A DNA stretch of 40,098 nucleotides from SIG603 sp964370775 (GTDB lineage: Bacteria; Bacillota; Clostridia; Oscillospirales; Acutalibacteraceae). Positions within the stretch are counted from its first letter, which is position 1. Each line of letters begins with the position of its first letter. The notes below the pieces were generated by a model. The model made no database searches. It was given only the letters and a program-made list of their open reading frames with translations, and was not told the origin of the DNA. This document shows, piece by piece, positions 16,451 to 24,071 of the stretch. Location of the stretch: positions 1-40,098 of the forward strand of contig CAYJKT010000028.1 in assembly GCA_964370775.1 (NCBI GenBank), read 5' to 3'. The translations under genes were made by a program, and so were the position numbers.

Positions 16451-17287
16451 TTATTTTTGAATAAAAGCAATACCAGTAGCGCCTGAACCTATGTGAGTTC
16501 CAATAACACTACCAATTTGCGTATTGATTATGTCTCTTTTTCCTACATAATGTGAAAAAGTTTTAATCGTTTTCTTTCCAAGCTCTGGCGCATTAGAGTT
16601 ACCAAAAGACACACCATAATCAGAAGAAATCTCGTTCTTTTTAATGTATTCTTCCATAAATTTATAAGCTGCTTGTTGACCTCTTGCTTTTCCAATAGCT
16701 TCTACTTTACCGTTAACCACTGAAATTATTGGATATATGCCAAGAATTCCACCAATTAGCGCTGCACCAGCACTAAGTCTGCCACCCATTTTAAGGTATT
16801 TTAGAGTCTCGACAGAAGCAACAAGACGTAAACGTGGAACCAAAGCAGTAATTTTCTCGTGAATTTCTCGTGCGTTTAAGCCCTCGTCTCGCATTTTAAC
16901 AGCCTCTGATAATAAAAGTGCTAAACCAAAAGTAGTGTTCAAAGTGTCTACTACATGGATCTTGCTGTTATCAATAAAGTTAGCAACGTTTACTGCATTT
17001 TGATAAGTACCACTAAGCTCTTTTGATATAAACAATCCAACAACTTCGTCACCGTTGTTTATATGTTCAGAAAAACTTTCCTCAAAAACAATTGGGCTGA
17101 TTTGAGTAGTAGTCGGTAGCTCTTTCGCTTCACTAAGCATACTATAAAATTTCTCGTTGCTTAGGTCTACCATAGGTGTGTATGATTTGTCATCAAAATG
17201 AACATTAATAGGCAAAATCTCTATGTTCATTTTTTTAGCGTCCTCTAAACTTAGGTCGCAGGAACTGTCTGTAATTATTCTAACCAT
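16451..17287 (-). CDS. DegV family fatty-acid-binding protein
   Basis: The 278-residue protein starts VRIITDSSCDLS and contains FISKELSGTYQNA (about 86-98), GGRLS (about 165-169) and a C-terminal GTHIGSGATG. These are DegV/FakB features. Such proteins bind a fatty acid and present it to the FakA kinase for phosphorylation in Firmicutes. The ATG at 17287 is preferred: AAGGAGG directly abuts the earlier ATG at 17293, leaving too little space. It has a perfect consensus sigma-A promoter and leads the operon with the aldo/keto reductase. No fakA gene is in the window. Confidence 0.9.
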   Translation of the reverse strand: MVRIITDSSCDLSLEDAKKMNIEILPINVHFDDKSYTPMVDLSNEKFYSMLSEAKELPTTTQISPIVFEESFSEHINNGDEVVGLFISKELSGTYQNAVNVANFIDNSKIHVVDTLNTTFGLALLLSEAVKMRDEGLNAREIHEKITALVPRLRLVASVETLKYLKMGGRLSAGAALIGGILGIYPIISVVNGKVEAIGKARGQQAAYKFMEEYIKKNEISSDYGVSFGNSNAPELGKKTIKTFSHYVGKRDIINTQIGSVIGTHIGSGATGIAFIQK

Positions 17288-17311
17288 TTTCATCCTCCTT
17301 GAGTCTGTTTA

Positions 17312-17340
17312 ATTATACTCTTTGCTTTTATTTTTGTCAA
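17312..17340 (-). promoter_or_regulatory. Perfect consensus sigma-A promoter of the degV operon
   Basis: On the minus strand TTGACA (17340-17335), a 17-nt spacer and TATAAT (17317-17312) match the consensus exactly, about 25 bp before the start codon. The operon is probably expressed strongly. Confidence 0.9.
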
Positions 17341-17380
17341 TTAAATATCGTTAAAATTCAATATAATAACTAAATAAATT

Positions 17381-17430
17381 TAAAACATAAAACAACCATA
17401 AAGAAGTTTTCATGGTTGTTTTATGTTTTA
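17381..17430 (-). terminator. Terminator after the MerR-family gene
   Basis: A perfect 19-bp inverted repeat (17381-17399 with 17412-17430, 12-nt loop) lies just beyond the stop codon at 17440. On the minus strand the distal arm ends in TTTTA and AT-rich DNA follows. Confidence 0.8.
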
Positions 17431-17439
17431 ATCAACTTG

Positions 17440-18297
17440 TCAGTTTGGAAACTGTTTTAAGAATATCTCATTGGCTTTTTGCACTTTCGCATAGTAATCA
17501 GCATAAGATTTACTCAGTTTAACCATAGCAGGGATAAACACATCATTATATCCATTTGCCGCGTTAAAATCTTTCATGATTTCCATCATTTTTGATGCTG
17601 GCGTACGTTTGAATTCATCAGATTCTTTAAAGCTTATATATTCCTTAATGAACTCTTTATTATCTTTAATATAGTTTTCGGTATCATCGTAAGCTGATTT
17701 AACTTTTTCATAAACTTCAGCCATATCTACTTCATTAATTTCATCAGTAGCTTTATCTATATATTCTTTTACGTCCTCTGGGAATGATATGGTAGGTGTG
17801 CTGTCTAAAAAGTTTATTATCTCATCAAAAGCTTGCTTCTGTTCGTCGCTGACTATTGGTTCTGAAAGAAAATTAGAAAAATGCATACACAAATATCTAC
17901 CAAAATAACTTGGAAAAATCTCTCTCAGCCTATCTATTATATTAGTGCTATTATCTAAAATTTCAAGTTCAGAACTCACCTCTAAATAGGTGCTACCTGT
18001 GCTTAATTTTTTCAGTATTTTGTTCTTTTTGTCATCATAAGCAGTAAGTAACTCTTTTTGAACAACAATATCGTGTAAAACCATGCTAGAGCTATCATCA
18101 AGAACGGTTTTTATCTCTTTTATAGATAAATTAAGCTTTTTTAAAACATAGATTTTTTTAAGAACTTCAACATCAACCTCGCTATAATTTCTATACGAGT
18201 TATCCAAAATATTTGGAGATACAAAACCTAAGCCTGTGTAGTATTCTATAGCTTTTTTAGTCAAATGTGTCTGTTTGCTAACTTCATTGATTAACAT
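17440..18297 (-). CDS. MerR-family transcriptional regulator
   Basis: This 285-residue regulator has an N-terminal MerR winged helix (MLINEVSKQTHLTKKAIEYYTGLG, then YRNYSEVDVEVLKKIYVLKKLNLSIKEI). A long, mostly helical C-terminal region (about 120-285) matches no effector domain that I recognise and lacks the conserved cysteines of metal sensors, so a small-molecule or peptide ligand is more likely. The ATG at 18297 is chosen because GAGGTG (18304-18309) precedes it; a longer frame upstream would run through the promoter. The gene has a MerR-type promoter with a 19-bp spacer (18316-18346), indicating autoregulation. No target gene is coupled to it, so it may act elsewhere. Confidence 0.88.
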   Translation of the reverse strand: MLINEVSKQTHLTKKAIEYYTGLGFVSPNILDNSYRNYSEVDVEVLKKIYVLKKLNLSIKEIKTVLDDSSSMVLHDIVVQKELLTAYDDKKNKILKKLSTGSTYLEVSSELEILDNSTNIIDRLREIFPSYFGRYLCMHFSNFLSEPIVSDEQKQAFDEIINFLDSTPTISFPEDVKEYIDKATDEINEVDMAEVYEKVKSAYDDTENYIKDNKEFIKEYISFKESDEFKRTPASKMMEIMKDFNAANGYNDVFIPAMVKLSKSYADYYAKVQKANEIFLKQFPN

Positions 18298-18315
18298 GAT
18301 TATCACCTCACTTAT

Positions 18316-18346
18316 ATTATACACCCACACCTTAGGTGCTAGTCAA
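18316..18346 (-). promoter_or_regulatory. MerR-type autoregulated promoter/operator
   Basis: On the minus strand TTGACT (18346-18341) and a perfect TATAAT (18321-18316) are separated by 19 nt, not the usual 17. The spacer contains the palindrome CACCTAAGGTG. This overlong spacer with a central dyad is the classic MerR-family activation architecture, in which the regulator untwists the DNA. The transcript start falls almost at the ribosome binding site, giving a very short leader. Confidence 0.85.
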
Positions 18347-18379
18347 GTGAAATTTATGAACATTTCAAATTAATAGAAA

Positions 18380-18409
18380 AACAGCTTCGATAAATACATC
18401 AAAGCTGTT
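18380..18409 (-). terminator. Terminator after the cysteine desulfidase gene
   Basis: AACAGCTT (18380-18387) pairs with AAGCTGTT (18402-18409), with an inner GAT/ATC pair and a C-A mismatch. On the minus strand TTTTCTATT follows. It lies 25 bp beyond the stop and ends the long opp operon. Confidence 0.75.
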
Positions 18410-18433
18410 CTGTAATTGATTAATTAAGTTTGT

Positions 18434-19723
18434 TTATTGTTCTTGGTCGTCGCCATCATCTTCTATCATAATGTTCAAAATCTCAATATCAGTAATTTTC
18501 ATACCGTCTCTACCCATTCTTGTGATAGAAGCTATCGTATTCTCTACATCATCTTTAACAAGTCCATCACCAGACATAAACGCATTATTACTAGCTGACA
18601 TAAAGTGAGCCATTAAACCTGCATCTACAGATGACGCAATTTTAGCAGCACATGACGGCTTTGCGCCATCACACACAATGCCGGATACATTCGCAAGTGT
18701 GTTTGTGATTGTTCTAGTTATCGCCTCGTAATCTCCACCGTGCAAATATGTAATCGCAGCAGCAGAACCACACGCAGCACTAACAGCGCCACAATAAGCC
18801 GACAATCTGCCAATACCTGTTTTTTGATGAATAGCCACTAAATTGCTTATGATTAACGCTTTGTATAGCTCATCTTTGCTTACACCTAACTCTTTAGCAT
18901 AAACGATAACAGGCAAAGATACTGTCATGCCTTGATTACCACTGCCAGAGTTTATAACAACAGGCAATACGCAACCACTCATTCTTGCATCAGACCCAGC
19001 TGCCGCATACGCTTTTGCTCGTGTTTTAACATCGTTTCCGTATACTTCTAGCAAAGTTTTGCCAATTTTAGCACCGTAATCGTTTTTTAAACCCTCGTTT
19101 GCAATAGCAGTGTTGCAGTTAATTTGAGTATCTAACATTGGAGTAACCAAGGCTAAATCAACCTCTTTAGCAAACTGCAATATACCCTCAATAGATATAA
19201 AGCTTCTGTCATCAGACGGTTTTTTAGGTTCTGTTTCTATGTTGAAAATAACTTCATCATTAAAAGTTTCTTTCACTATATTAACATGCTTATCTACAAT
19301 CTCAACCATAGCACAATCAGTGTCACTATAACAATATGTCATAATATGTAAATTACTGCAACCAGCCAACAACTTCACTTTGCAATAACATTCATCTAAT
19401 AGCTGTTTGCACAGCTCAATATGCTCTGGTTTTACATCAGTTAAAACTTCAAGCTTTTTATCGCTGTTGCCTGCTATCGCTCCGATAATAGCAGAAGCCT
19501 CTATTCCTTTTAGACCATCAGTGTTAGGAACAACAACGCTCTTAGCGTTTTTAATTATGTTACCGCTACAATGAATTTCTATTCTCTTTGGAGTACTTCC
19601 TAAAATTTTAGCAGCTCTTGCAGCAGAGTACGCAATCGCTATAGGTTCGGTACAACCAAGGGCTGGTACTAACTCGCTTTTTAGTACTGATATATAATTA
19701 TTAATTTGAACTTCGCTTAACAT
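18434..19723 (-). CDS. L-cysteine desulfidase / UPF0597 (YhaM, CyuA-like) family
   Basis: The 429-residue protein belongs to the Fe-S L-serine dehydratase alpha/cysteine desulfidase superfamily. It has PALGCTEPIAIAY (about residues 19-31), GCVLPVVINSGSGNQG (about 245-260) and CDGAKPSCAAKI (about 345-356), whose cysteines fit a 4Fe-4S cluster. Members of this family degrade cysteine to pyruvate, ammonia and sulfide. AAGGTGG precedes the ATG. It is the last gene after oppABCDF and a small membrane gene (18 bp gap), which suggests use of imported peptide cysteine, an inference. A serine or other beta-eliminating activity cannot be excluded. Confidence 0.82.
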   Translation of the reverse strand: MLSEVQINNYISVLKSELVPALGCTEPIAIAYSAARAAKILGSTPKRIEIHCSGNIIKNAKSVVVPNTDGLKGIEASAIIGAIAGNSDKKLEVLTDVKPEHIELCKQLLDECYCKVKLLAGCSNLHIMTYCYSDTDCAMVEIVDKHVNIVKETFNDEVIFNIETEPKKPSDDRSFISIEGILQFAKEVDLALVTPMLDTQINCNTAIANEGLKNDYGAKIGKTLLEVYGNDVKTRAKAYAAAGSDARMSGCVLPVVINSGSGNQGMTVSLPVIVYAKELGVSKDELYKALIISNLVAIHQKTGIGRLSAYCGAVSAACGSAAAITYLHGGDYEAITRTITNTLANVSGIVCDGAKPSCAAKIASSVDAGLMAHFMSASNNAFMSGDGLVKDDVENTIASITRMGRDGMKITDIEILNIMIEDDGDDQEQ

Positions 19724-19741
19724 TTTTCCACCTTTTCATTC

Positions 19742-20089
19742 CTAAACATAAAGTAACATATCGAAAATAATTGCAAAAATTATGACTATAACTGAAAATG
19801 TAATTAGAATACCAAAATAGTTAATCAAATTAAATCTGTCTTTAAACTTCAATTTATTAAGCTTACTAGCATTTTCTTTTTTCATTAACAGAATAAACGC
19901 AGATAACAACATTGTAAGCGAGCCTACAACAAGCATCCCAGAACGTATGAAGTTAACGATAGCTAAATAGTCTAACCCATTAGCAATTAATGCTATTATA
20001 CCTATTAAAATTATCAACGCAACAGATACTACCACAGAGTAAAGTGCAACCATTAATATATCTTTCACAAGCATTTTCAGTTTGTCCAT
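19742..20089 (-). CDS. Small membrane protein of unknown function
   Basis: A 115-residue protein with three predicted transmembrane helices (about 11-38, 48-70 and 90-114) and short basic loops (KKENASKLNKLKFKDRF). I do not recognise a family. The start MDKLKMLV at 20089 is chosen because AAAGGAA precedes it; the longer frame overlaps oppF. Gaps of 16 bp to oppF and 18 bp to the cysteine desulfidase gene put it inside the opp operon, so it may be a transporter or efflux accessory. Confidence 0.65.
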   Translation of the reverse strand: MDKLKMLVKDILMVALYSVVVSVALIILIGIIALIANGLDYLAIVNFIRSGMLVVGSLTMLLSAFILLMKKENASKLNKLKFKDRFNLINYFGILITFSVIVIIFAIIFDMLLYV

Positions 20090-20105
20090 AAATTTTTCCT
20101 TTATA

Positions 20106-21071
20106 TTATTTATACAGGTGGCAAGCAACAAAGTGCTCGTTACCTTGGTCTACTAATTTCGGTAATTCCTCTTTACAAATCGGCATAGCTTTGCTACATC
20201 TACCAGCAAATCTACAACCTGGAGGAGGATCAATCGGGCTTGGCACATCGCCTTTTAAGCCAGTAGCATTTTGCTCACGCTGTCTTTCAACCTCAGGGTC
20301 TGGGATTGGAATAGCTTCTAGCAATGCTTGTGTATATGGGTGAAGTGGCTTGCTATATAATTCTTCTGAAGAAGTAATCTCTACCATAGAACCCAAATAC
20401 ATAACAGCAACTCTGTCTGAAATATGCTTAACCATTGAAAGGTCATGAGCAACAAACAGATAAGTAAGTTTCATCTCTTTTTGCAACTTGATTAACAAGT
20501 TAACTATTTGAGCTTGAATTGATACGTCAAGAGCTGATACAGGCTCGTCAAGCATAATGAATTTAGGTTCAACTGCTAAAACTCTAGCAATACCAATACG
20601 TTGACGTTGTCCACCAGAAAATTCGTGAACAAATCTACTTGCGTGTTCTTTATTTAGTCCAACTAATTCAAGATATTTATACACAAGCTCGGTACGCTCT
20701 TGCTTATTTTTTGCAAGTCCATGAATATCTATACCCTCACAGATAATATCTGCAACAGTCATTCTAGGGTTAAGTGAAGCATAAGGATATTGGAAAATCA
20801 TTTTCACGTCTTTTTTAAAGCCTTTAATCTCTGACTTATTCATATTATGATCGTATTTTCCGTGATATAAAACAGTTCCGTCAGTTTTGTCATAGATACC
20901 TATGCAAGTTCTTCCACAAGTTGTTTTACCACAACCAGACTCACCAACAAGACCTAGCGTTTCGCCCTCACGAATGAAAAAGCTGATGTCATCAACTGCT
21001 TTTAATGTTCTTTTGCCACCTACAGTAAAGTATTTTTTCAATCCTTTAACTTCAATCAATTTTTTGCTCAT
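20106..21071 (-). CDS. oppF: Oligopeptide ABC transporter ATPase OppF
   Basis: The 321-residue ATP-binding subunit has Walker A GESGCGKTT, the signature FSGGQRQRIGIARVL, Walker B FIMLDEPVSALDVS and the His switch VAHDLSMVKH. The C-terminal oligo/dipeptide extension has the cysteine cluster CRFAGRCSKAMPIC, a motif that in related Dpp/Opp ATPases binds a 4Fe-4S cluster. The start at 21071 has GGAGG upstream and overlaps the oppD stop (ATGA), so translation is coupled. Confidence 0.93.
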   Translation of the reverse strand: MSKKLIEVKGLKKYFTVGGKRTLKAVDDISFFIREGETLGLVGESGCGKTTCGRTCIGIYDKTDGTVLYHGKYDHNMNKSEIKGFKKDVKMIFQYPYASLNPRMTVADIICEGIDIHGLAKNKQERTELVYKYLELVGLNKEHASRFVHEFSGGQRQRIGIARVLAVEPKFIMLDEPVSALDVSIQAQIVNLLIKLQKEMKLTYLFVAHDLSMVKHISDRVAVMYLGSMVEITSSEELYSKPLHPYTQALLEAIPIPDPEVERQREQNATGLKGDVPSPIDPPPGCRFAGRCSKAMPICKEELPKLVDQGNEHFVACHLYK

Positions 21072-22087
21072 GCTTTTTCCTCCATTTCTTTTGGTCTGTC
21101 GCAATCTTTTGCTAATGGGTGGTGCAACCAACATGCTGCTTGGTGTCCGTCTGCAAACTGTGTGTACTCTGGGTTTTCTTCACAGCAAATTTCCATGCAG
21201 AAATTACATCTTGTAGAAAAAGGACAGCCTTTAGGAGGAGCAAATAGGTCAGGAGGTGTACCCTCGATTGAGTATAGCTCTTGTTTATTCTCTAAGTCAA
21301 GTCTTGGCATAGCGTTAAGCAATGCACATGTATATGGATGTTTAGGTGAATAGAAAATATCATCACAGTTTCCACTCTCAACCACCATACCTGAATACAT
21401 AACTACAACACGTTGTGCAACGTTTGCAACCACGCCTAGGTCATGAGTGATTAGGATAACAGATGTTCCCATATCTTTTTGCAGAGATTTAATTAGCTTA
21501 ACAATCTGAGCTTGAATTGTAACATCAAGTGCAGTTGTAGGTTCGTCTGCAATAAGAAGTTTTGGGTTACATGCAAAGGCAATCGCTATCATAGCACGTT
21601 GACGCATACCACCTGAAAATTCGTGTGGATATTGCTTTGCACGTTGTTCTGGATTAGGAATTTCAACTTTTCTTAGCATTTCTACAGCTTCTGCAAATGC
21701 TTCTTTTTTGCTCATTTTTCTGTGAGCTAAAATGTTTTCTACAATTTGGTCGCCAACTCTCATAGTTGGATTTAGTGAAGCAAGCGCATCTTGGAAGATA
21801 ATTGTAGCTTCTCCCCCACGGTACTGGCTTAACTCCTTTTTGCTAAACTTTAATATATCTTTGCCGTCATAAATAATTTCGCTACCCTCTTTAATAACAC
21901 CAGGTGGTGTTTTAATAAGGCTCATAATAGCTTTAGCTGTAACAGATTTTCCACAGCCTGACTCTCCAACAATTGCAATAGCTTCGCCCTCGTGAACATC
22001 AAAAGATACCCCACGAACAGATTGAACTTCTCCTGCATAAGTGTTATAGGAAACTCTTAAATTTTTAACTTCTAATAACTTTTTCAT
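21068..22087 (-). CDS. oppD: Oligopeptide ABC transporter ATPase OppD
   Basis: The 339-residue partner ATPase has Walker A GESGCGKSV, signature EFSGGMRQRAMIAIAF, Walker B LLIADEPTTALDVT and ITHDLGVVA. The C-terminal extension carries CPFSTRCNFCMEIC. It pairs with OppF on the OppBC membrane channel. AGGAGG precedes the ATG. It follows oppC by 8 bp. Confidence 0.94.
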   Translation of the reverse strand: MKKLLEVKNLRVSYNTYAGEVQSVRGVSFDVHEGEAIAIVGESGCGKSVTAKAIMSLIKTPPGVIKEGSEIIYDGKDILKFSKKELSQYRGGEATIIFQDALASLNPTMRVGDQIVENILAHRKMSKKEAFAEAVEMLRKVEIPNPEQRAKQYPHEFSGGMRQRAMIAIAFACNPKLLIADEPTTALDVTIQAQIVKLIKSLQKDMGTSVILITHDLGVVANVAQRVVVMYSGMVVESGNCDDIFYSPKHPYTCALLNAMPRLDLENKQELYSIEGTPPDLFAPPKGCPFSTRCNFCMEICCEENPEYTQFADGHQAACWLHHPLAKDCDRPKEMEEKA

Positions 22088-22095
22088 ACTGCCTC

Positions 22096-23007
22096 CTATT
22101 GACGTAGTCTTGGGTCTAGTGCATCTCTTAAGCCGTCGCCTAATAGATTAAACGCCAAAACAATTATACATAGTATTAATGCTGGGAAGAACAATTGATA
22201 AGGATATAAATCGATTTTTCCCTCTGATATTAAAACACCTAAGCTTATGCTTGGAGCTTCTAGTCCCATTCCTAAAAAGCTAAGTGAAGCTTCGTTAAAG
22301 ATATAACGCGGAATACTTGAAGCAATGTTAAGGATAAGAACGCTGATTGTGTTTGGGATAAAGTGTTGCATGATAATTCTAGCAGGGCTTGCACCTAGAG
22401 TCTCAGCCGCCATAACGTATTCTGACTCACGCAATTGCATAATTTGACCACGCATTTGACGTGCAGTAAAACACCATGATGTAATGCTCATAGCAAAAAC
22501 TAAACCAAATAGGCTTTTGTCTAGTACCATCATTATTAACAGCGTGATTAAAAGAGACGGAATTGAAGTGATAACCTCGATAATACGCATAAGTAGTTCA
22601 TCTACCCAGCCACCGAAATATGCCATAATTCCACCGATTGCACAACCTAGAACCACTTGAATACCAGTACATACTAATGCTACTAATAGTGAAACTCTAG
22701 CTCCAACCCAAATACGAGAGAACATGTCTCTACCTAGCGAGTCCGTACCAAACCAGAACTCGCTGTTTGGTTCCATATTTTTAGCCTCTGCATTAATAGT
22801 TACATAGTCTAATCCTCTTAAAATTGGCGCAAAAATCGCCATTAGCAAGCAGATGATTAATAAAACTAAACCAAACATTGCTATAGGGTTTTTCTTTAAA
22901 CGTCTCCATGTATCTTGCCAATACGTGATAGTTGGTCTGCTTATTAAATCAGAATTAAATCGACCCTTAGAGACTTTTTTAAAACTTTTTTCTGTTATAT
23001 TTTCCAT
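22096..23007 (-). CDS. oppC: Oligopeptide ABC transporter permease OppC
   Basis: This 303-residue permease has a cytosolic N-terminus, a first helix (about 40-65), the family phrase FGTDSLGRDMFSRIWVGARVSL (about 86-107) and five further helices. The EAA loop region near SEYVMAAETLGASPARIIMQH is present. The extra N-terminal helix and the FGTDSLGRD segment distinguish OppC from OppB. AAGGAGG precedes the ATG and it follows oppB by 12 bp. Confidence 0.93.
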   Translation of the reverse strand: MENITEKSFKKVSKGRFNSDLISRPTITYWQDTWRRLKKNPIAMFGLVLLIICLLMAIFAPILRGLDYVTINAEAKNMEPNSEFWFGTDSLGRDMFSRIWVGARVSLLVALVCTGIQVVLGCAIGGIMAYFGGWVDELLMRIIEVITSIPSLLITLLIMMVLDKSLFGLVFAMSITSWCFTARQMRGQIMQLRESEYVMAAETLGASPARIIMQHFIPNTISVLILNIASSIPRYIFNEASLSFLGMGLEAPSISLGVLISEGKIDLYPYQLFFPALILCIIVLAFNLLGDGLRDALDPRLRQ

Positions 23008-23019
23008 TATTTTGCCTCC

Positions 23020-23976
23020 TTATTTCTTACCGCCACTTAGACGAATTCGTGGGTCAACTACTGTATAAAGCATATCTGTAATAAACACAACTGCTATATA
23101 AATAGCAGATATAATTACTGTTTGACCTAAAACAATTGTTACGTCTCTACCATTAACAGCCTCTATAAAATACAAGCCAATGCCTGGTATTGCAAAGATT
23201 TTTTCTATAAAGAAAGAACCTGTAATACACATAGCTACGCTCATAGGTAGGTTAGTAATAATTGGAATAAATGAGTTTCTTATAACATGGCGTCTAATAA
23301 CTTGCCATCTTGTAAGACCCTTTGACTCAGCTGTTAAAACATATTCTTGGTTAAGTACATCAAGCATTGATGTTTTTAGAAGTCTTGCATAAGTTGCAAT
23401 GTATGTAAAGCAACCAGTTAATGTTGGAAGTACAGTATATTCCCATCCTCCAAACCATAAGTCATCACCTTTTGGCCAGCCTATAACTGGGAACCAGCCG
23501 AGTTGCCCAGCAAATATTTGTTGAAGCAACAAGCCTAAAACTAGGTGAGGAATAGATATTAAGAAAACAGAAAGTGTAACTATTCCATAATCGAGAGCAG
23601 TGCCTTTTTTCATAGCAGCTACAACACCAAGTATAAGTCCTAGTGAAACACCAAGCAACATTTGTTGTATACCTAGTCTTGCAGATACAGGACCTTTTGT
23701 TTGAATAATAGAGGAAACAGTTTGTCCCTCAAAGATGATAGACTCACCAAAATCACCTTGTAACATACTAGAAAAAGTGATAAAGTAGCGTTCCATCAGC
23801 GGTTTATCTAAACCGTATTTTTCGTATAAACGAACTTTAATTTCCTCTGGCATTGTATCTGTCCTTGCAGAAAGTGCGTCTCCAGGAACAGCTGCCAATA
23901 GGAAAAACGTAGCAGTAGCAATAATGTATAATGTTACAAGCATTATTGCTAGACGCCTAAAAAAGTATTTTATCAT
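23020..23976 (-). CDS. oppB: Oligopeptide ABC transporter permease OppB
   Basis: The 318-residue permease starts MIKYFFRRLAIMLVTLYIIATATFF, with the OppB-type PGDALSAR early on, and ends VVDPRIRLSGGKK. The EAA motif region ESKGLTRWQVIRRHVIRN and six hydrophobic helices are visible. The ATG at 23976 is preferred to the upstream TTG, which has no ribosome binding site; the chosen one has only a weak GGGGT site. It lies about 95 bp after oppA, with a hairpin in between. Confidence 0.92.
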   Translation of the reverse strand: MIKYFFRRLAIMLVTLYIIATATFFLLAAVPGDALSARTDTMPEEIKVRLYEKYGLDKPLMERYFITFSSMLQGDFGESIIFEGQTVSSIIQTKGPVSARLGIQQMLLGVSLGLILGVVAAMKKGTALDYGIVTLSVFLISIPHLVLGLLLQQIFAGQLGWFPVIGWPKGDDLWFGGWEYTVLPTLTGCFTYIATYARLLKTSMLDVLNQEYVLTAESKGLTRWQVIRRHVIRNSFIPIITNLPMSVAMCITGSFFIEKIFAIPGIGLYFIEAVNGRDVTIVLGQTVIISAIYIAVVFITDMLYTVVDPRIRLSGGKK

Positions 23977-24017
23977 TTTGTTTACCCCAAATTTAATCAA
24001 TTACATTTTGTGCGAAA

Positions 24018-24048
24018 CGAGGAAAGCTTATATATCAAGCTTTCCTCG
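24018..24048 (-). promoter_or_regulatory. Intercistronic hairpin between oppA and oppB
   Basis: CGAGGAAAGCTT (24018-24029) and AAGCTTTCCTCG (24037-24048) make a perfect 12-bp stem with a 7-nt loop. On the minus strand only TTTCG follows, so it is a leaky terminator or mRNA-stabilising hairpin, not a strong terminator. Such an element lets the binding protein be made in excess over the membrane part. Confidence 0.7.
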
Positions 24049-24071
24049 CAGTTCACTATTTCACTAAGATA

